From contig NZ_CP114905.1 in assembly GCF_027497195.1 (NCBI RefSeq), positions 2,170,001 to 2,234,000 on the forward strand: a stretch of 64,000 nucleotides of DNA, given 5' to 3'. Position numbers and translations under genes: made by a program. Under the pieces are notes generated by a model. The model was not told the origin of the DNA. It made no database searches and worked only from the letters and a program-made list of their open reading frames with translations. The stretch is from Streptomyces sp. WMMC500 (GTDB lineage: Bacteria; Actinomycetota; Actinomycetes; Streptomycetales; Streptomycetaceae). Shown here one piece after another: positions 57,985-64,000 of this stretch (position 1 is its first letter; each line of letters opens with the position of its first letter).

Positions 57985-59574
57985 ATGCTCCGCTCCGTCC
58001 GCCGGCGCCGTGCGCCGCGCCACGCCCTGCTCGCCGTCACCGTGCTCGCCACCCTGGCCGCCGCACCGGGCGCCCCGCCCGCGCCGGCCCCGCCCGGCGG
58101 GGCTGCCGGGCCCGCCGTCCAGCCGCCGCCCCGCCCCGCCGGCATCGGCGACCCGCTCTTCCCGCACCTCGGCAACCCCGGCTACGACGTCCGCGCCTAC
58201 GACATCGCCCTCACCTACCGCGGCCGCAACGACGTTCCCCTGAGCGCCCGCACCGAGATCACGGCCCGGGTCACGGCCCGGCTGCCCCGCCTCAACCTCG
58301 ACTTCACCCACGGCACGGTCCGCGACGTCACCGTGAACGGCCGGCCCGCCGCGCACGCCCGCGCCGGCGAGGACCTCGTCGTCACCCCGGCCCGCACCCT
58401 GTACCCCGGCGACACGCTGCGCGTCGCCGTACGGCACACCAGCGACCCCCGCGGCGGGGGCGGCGGCTGGATCCGCACCGGGGACGGCCTGGCGATGGCC
58501 AACCAGGCCGACGCCGCGCACCGCGTCTTCCCCGGCAACGACCACCCCGCGGACAAGGCCCGCTTCACCTTCCGCGTCACCGCGCCCGGGGACCTCACCG
58601 TCGTCGCCAACGGCCTGGGCCTGGACCGCGAGCGGGCCGGCGCCCGCACCACGTGGACGTACCGCACCGCGCACCCCATGGCCACCGAGCTGGCCCAGGT
58701 CTCCATCGGCCGCTCCGCCGTGCTGCGTGGCACGGGCCCGCACGGGCTGCCGCTGCGCCACGTCGTGCCCGAGCGCGACCGGCGCGCGGCCCGGCCGGTC
58801 GTCGACCGCACGTCCGCGCAGATCGCCTGGATGGAGCGGCAGGTGGGCCGCTACCCGCTGGAGTCGTACGGGGTGCTGTCCGTGGACGCGCCGCTGAACT
58901 TCGCGCTGGAGACGCAGACCCTGTCGGTCTTCGGCCGCGACTTCCTGCGGTCGGCGGCCGGGCATCCGGAGCGCGCCGAGCGCGTGTTCGTGCACGAGCT
59001 GGCCCACCAGTGGTTCGGCAACAGCGTGACGCCGCGCAGGTGGTCGGATCTGTGGCTGAACGAGGGCCATGCGACCTGGTACGAGGCGCTGTTCACCGAC
59101 GAGCGGCACGACCGCGGCAGCCTGGTGCACCGGATGCGCGCGGCGTACGAGCTGTCCGACGCCTGGCGGAGGGAGGGCGGCCCGCCGGCCGCGCCCCGGC
59201 CGCCCGCGGGTGGCGGCCGGCTGGAGCTGTTCCGTCCGGTGGTCTACGACGGCGGCGCACTGGTGCTGTACGCGCTGCGCCGGGAGATCGGTACCCGGGC
59301 GTTCGGCGAGCTGGAACGCGCCTGGGTGACGCGCCACCGGGACGGCACCGCCGGCACCGCGGACTTCGTCGCGCTCGCGTCCGAGGTCGCCGGCCGCGAC
59401 CTGGAGGGCTTCCTGCACGCCTGGCTGTACGACGAGCGCACCCCGCCGATGCCGGGCCACCCCGGCTGGAGGACGGCCGAGCCGGCGCAGACGGCCAAGA
59501 CAGCCAAAAGGGCCAAGACGGCGGAGACAGCCGAGACAGCCGAGACAGCCAAGACGGCGCCGACCGCGCGCTGA
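57985..59574 (+). CDS. M1-family metallopeptidase
   Basis: A 529-residue zinc metallopeptidase. A signal peptide (about 1-45, Ala/Pro-rich) leads to the N-terminal beta domain (YDIALTYRGRNDVPLSARTE). The catalytic domain has HELAHQWFGN followed 18 residues later by LNEGHATWYE, the HExxH-x18-E zinc motif, and an ELERAWVTRHRDG segment. It probably trims peptides outside the membrane. The C-terminus ends in a tandem (K/E/Q)TA repeat encoded by 9-bp units. ATG at 57985 has no obvious ribosome-binding site but starts the signal peptide. Confidence 0.92.
   Translation: MLRSVRRRRAPRHALLAVTVLATLAAAPGAPPAPAPPGGAAGPAVQPPPRPAGIGDPLFPHLGNPGYDVRAYDIALTYRGRNDVPLSARTEITARVTARLPRLNLDFTHGTVRDVTVNGRPAAHARAGEDLVVTPARTLYPGDTLRVAVRHTSDPRGGGGGWIRTGDGLAMANQADAAHRVFPGNDHPADKARFTFRVTAPGDLTVVANGLGLDRERAGARTTWTYRTAHPMATELAQVSIGRSAVLRGTGPHGLPLRHVVPERDRRAARPVVDRTSAQIAWMERQVGRYPLESYGVLSVDAPLNFALETQTLSVFGRDFLRSAAGHPERAERVFVHELAHQWFGNSVTPRRWSDLWLNEGHATWYEALFTDERHDRGSLVHRMRAAYELSDAWRREGGPPAAPRPPAGGGRLELFRPVVYDGGALVLYALRREIGTRAFGELERAWVTRHRDGTAGTADFVALASEVAGRDLEGFLHAWLYDERTPPMPGHPGWRTAEPAQTAKTAKRAKTAETAETAETAKTAPTAR
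59488..59559 (+). repeat. 9-bp tandem repeat in the M1 peptidase C-terminus
   Basis: Eight contiguous 9-bp units of the type RAGACRGCC, three of them identical (GAGACAGCC). They encode a QTA/KTA/ETA tripeptide run at the protein end. Such repeats change copy number by slippage. Confidence 0.9.
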
Positions 59575-59584
59575 GCCGTCGGGT

Positions 59585-59623
59585 CCGCGGGGCCGGCCGG
59601 GCGCGCCCGGGCGGGCCCCGCGG
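59585..59623 (+). terminator. Terminator after the M1 peptidase gene
   Basis: A 10-bp outer stem (CCGCGGGGCC / GGCCCCGCGG) with a second inner palindrome (CCGGGCGCGCCCGG), 10 bp after the stop codon. Confidence 0.75.
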
Positions 59624-59758
59624 GTGGTAAAGCGGGTGACGCCCGTGCGGCAGCGTGCGACCATCGTGGATGCCACGACGCCCGCCGTGCGAGGAATCCT
59701 CCCGGTCTGCTGGGCGTTGTCGTAGAAGCAGGCAACCGCTCTCACAGACAAGGATCCG

Positions 59759-61255
59759 ATGACTTCTCCCACCCACCTTCCCCAGGACGATCAGCGTCTC
59801 CCGGAAGGCCTGCGTGCCGACGCCCTCATGGAAGCCGAAGCCGCGTGGAGTCCCGGATCCGACGCCGGTCGTGACGGCGATCAGTTCGACCGCGAGGACC
59901 GTGCGGCCCTGCGCCGCGTGGCGGGTCTGTCGACGGAGCTGGAGGACGTCACCGAGGTCGAGTACCGGCAGCTCCGGCTGGAGCGGGTCGTGCTCGTCGG
60001 CGTGTGGACCTCCGGTACGGCCCAGGACGCCGAGAACTCGCTCGCGGAGCTGGCCGCGCTCGCCGAGACGGCCGGCGCGGTCGTGCTCGACGGCGTGGTG
60101 CAGCGCCGCGAGAGGCCCGACCCCGCGACGTACATCGGTTCCGGCAAGGCGCTGGAGCTGCGCGACATCGTGGTCGAGACCGCGGCCGACACGGTCGTCT
60201 GCGACGGTGAGCTGAGCCCCGGCCAGCTCATCCACCTCGAAGACGTCGTCAAGGTCAAGGTCGTGGACCGTACCGCCCTGATCCTCGACATCTTCGCCCA
60301 GCACGCCAAGTCCCGCGAGGGCAAGGCGCAGGTCGCGCTGGCGCAGATGCAGTACATGCTGCCGCGACTGCGCGGCTGGGGTCAGTCGCTGTCCCGGCAG
60401 ATGGGCGGCGGCGGCTCGGGCTCCGCGGGCGGCGGCATGGCCACCCGCGGCCCCGGCGAGACGAAGATCGAGACGGACCGGCGGCGCATCCGCGAGAAGA
60501 TGGCGAAGCTCCGCCGCGAGATCGCGGACATGAAGACCGGCCGCGACGTCAAGCGGCAGGAGCGCAAGCGGCACAAGGTGCCGTCGGCCGCCATCGCCGG
60601 TTACACGAACGCGGGCAAGTCCTCGCTGCTCAACCGGCTCACGGGCGCGGGCGTGCTGGTGGAGAACGCGCTGTTCGCCACCCTCGACCCGACCGTGCGC
60701 CGCGCGGAGACGCCCAGCGGACGGCTGTACACGCTGGCGGACACCGTCGGTTTCGTACGGCACCTGCCGCACCACCTCGTCGAGGCGTTCCGCTCCACGA
60801 TGGAGGAGGTCGGCGACGCCGACCTGATCCTGCACGTGGTCGACGGCTCGCACCCGGCGCCCGAGGAGCAGCTCGCCAGCGTGCGCGAGGTGATCCGTGA
60901 CGTGGGTGCGACGTCGGTGCCCGAGATCGTGGTGATCAACAAGGCGGACATCGCCGATCCGGACGTGCTGCGCCGGCTGCTGCGCATGGAGCCGCGGGCG
61001 ATCGCGGTCTCGGCCGCGACCGGCGCCGGGATCGAGGAGCTGAAGGCGCTCGTCGACGTGGAGCTGCCGCGACCTCAGGTCGAGATCGAGGCGGTCGTGC
61101 CGTACACGAAGGGGGCGCTCGTCTCCCGCGTGCACGACGAGGGCGAGGTGCTCGTGGAGGAGCACATCGCCGCGGGCACGCTGCTCAAGGCCCGGGTGCA
61201 CGAGGAACTGGCCGCCGAGCTGAAGCGCTACGCCCCCGCGGGACAGGCCGACTGA
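59759..61255 (+). CDS. hflX: GTPase HflX
   Basis: A 498-residue HflX. The N-terminal HflX domain has GVVQRRERPDPATYIGSGKA and HAKSREGKAQVALAQMQYML; a glycine-rich linker (GGGGSGSAGGGMATRGPGET) follows. The G domain has AGYTNAGKSSLLNRL (G1), TVRRAETPSGRL-type G2, LADTVGFVRHLP (G3) and VINKADIAD (G4). It splits stalled ribosomes. ATG at 59759 has AAGGATCCG upstream. The C-terminal domain (KGALVSRVHDEGEVLVEEHI) binds ribosomes. Confidence 0.96.
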   Translation: MTSPTHLPQDDQRLPEGLRADALMEAEAAWSPGSDAGRDGDQFDREDRAALRRVAGLSTELEDVTEVEYRQLRLERVVLVGVWTSGTAQDAENSLAELAALAETAGAVVLDGVVQRRERPDPATYIGSGKALELRDIVVETAADTVVCDGELSPGQLIHLEDVVKVKVVDRTALILDIFAQHAKSREGKAQVALAQMQYMLPRLRGWGQSLSRQMGGGGSGSAGGGMATRGPGETKIETDRRRIREKMAKLRREIADMKTGRDVKRQERKRHKVPSAAIAGYTNAGKSSLLNRLTGAGVLVENALFATLDPTVRRAETPSGRLYTLADTVGFVRHLPHHLVEAFRSTMEEVGDADLILHVVDGSHPAPEEQLASVREVIRDVGATSVPEIVVINKADIADPDVLRRLLRMEPRAIAVSAATGAGIEELKALVDVELPRPQVEIEAVVPYTKGALVSRVHDEGEVLVEEHIAAGTLLKARVHEELAAELKRYAPAGQAD

Positions 61256-61279
61256 GGCGTCCGCGGAAGTCGTAGACTG

Positions 61280-61310
61280 ACGGACGGGCCGCCCCGGGCG
61301 GCCCGTCCGT
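61280..61310. terminator. Perfect hairpin between hflX and miaB
   Basis: A 31-bp odd-centre palindrome beginning ACGGACGGGCCGCCC, with paired arms throughout. It lies 25 bp after hflX and immediately follows TAGACT (61273-61278), which could be a miaB -10. If so, the hairpin is in the miaB leader as well as ending hflX. Confidence 0.75.
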
Positions 61311-61343
61311 GAACCACCCGTCGCCGTTTGGATGATCCCTGGC

Positions 61344-62861
61344 ATGCCCGAGGAAGTCGCACAGCCGCGCACGTACGAGGTCAGGACGTTCGGTTGCCAG
61401 ATGAACGTCCACGACAGCGAACGGATGTCGGGGCTGCTTGAGGAGGCGGGCTACGTCCGCGCGGAGCCGGGCTCCGGCACCACCGACACCACCGCCGACG
61501 TCGTCGTGTTCAACACCTGCGCGGTGCGCGAGAACGCCGACAACCGGCTGTACGGCAACCTCGGCCAGCTCGCGCCGAAGAAGGCCGCGAAGCCGGGCAT
61601 GCAGATCGCGGTCGGCGGCTGTCTGGCACAGAAGGACCGCGACACGATCGTCAGTCGCGCCCCGTACGTCGACGTCGTCTTCGGCACGCACAACGTCGGC
61701 AAGCTGCCGGTGCTGCTGGAGCGGGCGCGGGTGGCGCGCGAGGCACAGGTCGAGATCGCCGAGTCGCTGGAGGCGTTCCCCTCGACGCTGCCGACCCGGC
61801 GCGAGAGCCCGTACGCCGCGTGGGTCTCGGTCTCCGTGGGGTGCAACAACACATGTACGTTCTGCATCGTCCCGGCGCTGCGCGGCAAGGAGAAGGACCG
61901 CCGCAGCGGCGACATCCTCGCCGAGGTCGAGGCGCTGGTCGCGGAGGGCGTCAGCGAGATCACGCTGCTGGGACAGAACGTCAACGCGTACGGGTCCGAC
62001 ATCGGCGACCGGCAGGCGTTCGGCAAACTGCTGCGGGCCTGCGGCCGCGTCGAGGGTCTTGAGCGGGTGCGCTTCACCTCGCCGCACCCGAGGGACTTCA
62101 CCGACGACGTGATCGAGGCGATGGCCGAGACGCCGAACGTGATGCCTCAGTTGCACATGCCGCTGCAGTCCGGCTCGGACACGGTGCTGCGCGCGATGCG
62201 GCGCTCGTACCGGCAGGAGCGGTACCTGGGCATCATCGAGAAGGTGCGGGCCGCGATCCCGGACGCGGCGATCACCACCGACATCATCGTCGGCTTCCCC
62301 GGCGAGACCGAGGCGGACTTCGAGCAGACGCTGCACGTGGTGCGCGAGGCGCGCTTCGCGCAGGCGTTCACGTTCCAGTACTCGAAGCGGCCGGGGACGC
62401 CGGCGGCGGAGATGGCCGGGCAGGTGCCGAAGGCGGTCGTTCAGGAGCGGTACGAGCGGCTGGTGGCCCTCCAGGAGGACGTCTCCTGGGCGGAGAACAA
62501 GAAGCAGGTGGGCCGGGTGCTGGAGGTCATGGTCGCGGAGGGCGAGGGCCGCAAGGACGGTGCCACGCGCCGGTTGTCCGGCCGGGCGCCGGACAACCGG
62601 CTGGTGCACTTCGCGCGGCCGGAGGAGCCGGTGCGGCCGGGCGACATGGCGACGGTCGAGATCACGTACGCGGCGCCGCACCACCTGCTCGCCGAGGCCC
62701 CGCCGCGGACGGTGCGGCGCACCCGCTCCGGCGACGCCTGGGCGGCGCGGCAGGCCGCGCCGGACGCGGGCGGCACCGGCGGCAAGGGCGTGCTGCTGGG
62801 GCTGCCGAAGGTGGGCGTCCCGGACCCGCTGCCGGCGGCGGAGGGCTGCGCGGCGCACTGA
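61344..62861 (+). CDS. miaB: tRNA-2-methylthio-N6-dimethylallyladenosine synthase
   Basis: A 505-residue radical-SAM methylthiotransferase. The N-terminal domain has Cys in [23 protein letters not shown] and [11 protein letters not shown] for one cluster. The radical-SAM core has CNNTCTFC, and the C-terminal TRAM domain contains [18 protein letters not shown]. It modifies A37 of tRNAs reading UNN codons, including TTA. No clear ribosome-binding site stands before ATG 61344 or 61332; the shorter is given. The hairpin at 61280-61310 is just upstream. Confidence 0.95.
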   Translation: MPEEVAQPRTYEVRTFGCQMNVHDSERMSGLLEEAGYVRAEPGSGTTDTTADVVVFNTCAVRENADNRLYGNLGQLAPKKAAKPGMQIAVGGCLAQKDRDTIVSRAPYVDVVFGTHNVGKLPVLLERARVAREAQVEIAESLEAFPSTLPTRRESPYAAWVSVSVGCNNTCTFCIVPALRGKEKDRRSGDILAEVEALVAEGVSEITLLGQNVNAYGSDIGDRQAFGKLLRACGRVEGLERVRFTSPHPRDFTDDVIEAMAETPNVMPQLHMPLQSGSDTVLRAMRRSYRQERYLGIIEKVRAAIPDAAITTDIIVGFPGETEADFEQTLHVVREARFAQAFTFQYSKRPGTPAAEMAGQVPKAVVQERYERLVALQEDVSWAENKKQVGRVLEVMVAEGEGRKDGATRRLSGRAPDNRLVHFARPEEPVRPGDMATVEITYAAPHHLLAEAPPRTVRRTRSGDAWAARQAAPDAGGTGGKGVLLGLPKVGVPDPLPAAEGCAAH

Positions 62862-63010
62862 ACGGCTCCGCCGGGCGGATGGCGGGCTGCTCCCGGGGCA
62901 GCGCGGACGCGGGGCAGACCGCCGCGGCGTCCGGGCGTACACGTGACGGGCGTGCACGCGCCGCCCGCGGACTTTCCGACCGCCGCGGCCCGGCGGCTAG
63001 GCTGCCGCTC

Positions 63011-63733
63011 ATGCTCGTCGCCGCCGCCTGCTGCCCGTGTCCGCCCCTGCTGGTGCCCGAGGTGGCCTCCGGCGCCGCAGGCGAGCTGGAGGCGCTCAGA
63101 GCGGCGTGTATGGACGCCGTGGGGGTGCTGGCGGCGGCGCGGCCGGACGTGCTGGTCGTCGTCGGGCCCGCGGACCAGGCCGGGCGGGGGCCGTATCCGC
63201 AGGGGGCCGGCGGCTCGTTCCGCGGCTTCGGCGTGGATCTGGCGGTACGGCTCGGGCAGGCCGACGATACGGAGCCGGAGCCCGCCGAACGGGAGCTGCC
63301 CCCGTCACTGGCGGTGGGCGCATGGCTGCTGGAGCGGGCGGAGTGGAACGGCACGCCCGTGCGGGGGCTGGGCGTCGGCGAGCCGCTGGCGCCCGAGCGC
63401 TGCGCCGAGACGGGCAGGGAGATCGCCGCGGGGGCGCGGCGGGTGGCGCTGCTGGTCCTGGGCGACGGCAGTGCGCGCCGCTCGCAGAAGGCTCCCGGCT
63501 ACTACGACGAGCGGGCCGCCGGCTTCGACGCGGAGGCGGCCCGCGCCCTCGGGGACGCGGACACGGCGGCCCTGGCGGCGCTGGACGCGGAGCCGGCCGC
63601 CGCCCTGCAGGCCACGGGCCGCGCCTGCTGGCAGGTCGCCGCGGGCGCCGCGGAGAACGCCGAACTGAGCGGAGCGCTGCTGTACAACGAGGCGCCGTAC
63701 GGCGTGGGTTACTTCGTCGCCACCTGGTCCTGA
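63011..63733 (+). CDS. Class III extradiol dioxygenase-like protein
   Basis: A 240-residue protein resembling the catalytic subunit B fold of class III extradiol dioxygenases (LigB/MEMO-like). Visible segments are AAACCPCPPLLVPEVASGAA, DVLVVVGPADQAGRGPYPQG, RRVALLVLGDGSARRSQKAP and the end AELSGALLYNEAPYGVGYFV. The metal-binding His residues of true dioxygenases are not evident, so activity is doubtful. ATG at 63011 is preceded by TAGGCT at 7 nt and no ribosome-binding site: leaderless. Confidence 0.82.
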   Translation: MLVAAACCPCPPLLVPEVASGAAGELEALRAACMDAVGVLAAARPDVLVVVGPADQAGRGPYPQGAGGSFRGFGVDLAVRLGQADDTEPEPAERELPPSLAVGAWLLERAEWNGTPVRGLGVGEPLAPERCAETGREIAAGARRVALLVLGDGSARRSQKAPGYYDERAAGFDAEAARALGDADTAALAALDAEPAAALQATGRACWQVAAGAAENAELSGALLYNEAPYGVGYFVATWS

Positions 63734-63794
63734 CCCCGGCCGGCACGCCGCACCGGACGGCACACCGCACCGGACGGCACGGCGGCGACCCGGA

Positions 63795-63823
63795 GGCCGC
63801 GGGCCCCGGGCGGGGCCGCGGCC
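63795..63823. terminator. Convergent terminator hairpin
   Basis: GGCCGCGG...CCGCGGCC with a GC-rich loop that can itself pair, followed by TTT on the plus strand. It lies between two convergent genes. Confidence 0.7.
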
Positions 63824-63833
63824 TTTCCGGGTG

Positions 63834-64000
63834 TTACTTGCGGGCTTCGTCGCCCGCGTCGCTGTCCGCGGCCCCCTCGGCCGACTGCTGCTTGGGGATC
63901 CCCGCGGTGCCGGCATCCGTGCTCGCCGGCTCCTCTGCGGCCTCCGGCCGCGCCCCGGTCGTCCCGGTCGCCGCCGTCTCCCCGGCCGCCTCGGTCGCCG
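63834..64000 (-). CDS. C-terminal tail of an unknown protein (gene continues beyond the window)
   Basis: The reading frame from the window edge to the TAA stop at 63834-63836 encodes an Ala/Glu/Thr-rich, probably disordered tail ending GIPKQQSAEGAADSDAGDE-ARK. The codon-position GC pattern is typical of coding DNA here. The folded part of the protein lies outside the window, so no function is given. Confidence 0.6.
   Translation of the reverse strand, partial: ATEAAGETAATGTTGARPEAAEEPASTDAGTAGIPKQQSAEGAADSDAGDEARK

Overview
The window looks like a core-chromosome segment of a Streptomyces or a very close relative. The evidence is the very high GC content, GTG/TTG starts, many apparently leaderless genes, rare TTA codons, and typical genes such as whiH, hrdB, parE, nrdR-nrdJ, lexA, recX-recA, an rshA-like gene, hflX and miaB. 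No tRNA, rRNA, CRISPR array, insertion sequence or prophage was seen.

Layout. 1-3.1 kb: end of a Na+/solute symporter, a DcuS/CitA-type sensor kinase without an adjacent response regulator, and a sucrase/ferredoxin-like protein whose start is preceded by an iron box. 3.2-12.4 kb: a LacI-controlled glycan locus (LacI repressor, lipoprotein binding protein, two permeases, GH13 alpha-glucosidase, secreted GH87-type alpha-1,3-glucanase, secreted GH99). I read it as a system for degrading fungal-wall alpha-glucan/mannan. 12.4-23.2 kb: parE, a small zinc protein, a secreted trypsin, a membrane kinase-like protein overlapping a patatin phospholipase, hrdB and whiH. 23.3-38.2 kb: a fused ABC protein, an NrtR-like NUDIX protein, DUF4192, a methyltransferase, a RecQ-phosphoribosyltransferase fusion, two hypotheticals, rnhB, a TetR/MFS efflux pair with clear operators, an ADP-ribosylglycohydrolase, a YdbC-like protein and RidA. 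38.4-46.2 kb: nrdR-nrdJ and a compact SOS unit, with lexA facing recA-recX and a LexA box at each outer end. 46.2-53.5 kb: a TAXI binding protein, a lipoprotein protease, and a three-gene NIS siderophore cassette (two IucA/IucC synthetases around a GNAT). 53.5-64 kb: a DinG/XPD-like helicase, RelA/SpoT homologue, M1 peptidase, hflX, miaB, a class III extradiol-dioxygenase-like protein and the tail of an unknown gene.

How it fits together. Much of the window is informational and developmental housekeeping: sigma-HrdB, WhiH, topoisomerase IV, dNTP supply, SOS repair and ppGpp metabolism. Two accessory modules stand out. One is the alpha-glucan/mannan locus. The other is the patatin-kinase pair, which has a good sigma-70-type promoter, overlapping genes and three of the only four TTA (bldA-dependent) codons I found in the window; the fourth is in the rshA-like gene. 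At least eight genes have a TANNNT hexamer 6-8 nt before the start codon, suggesting leaderless transcripts.
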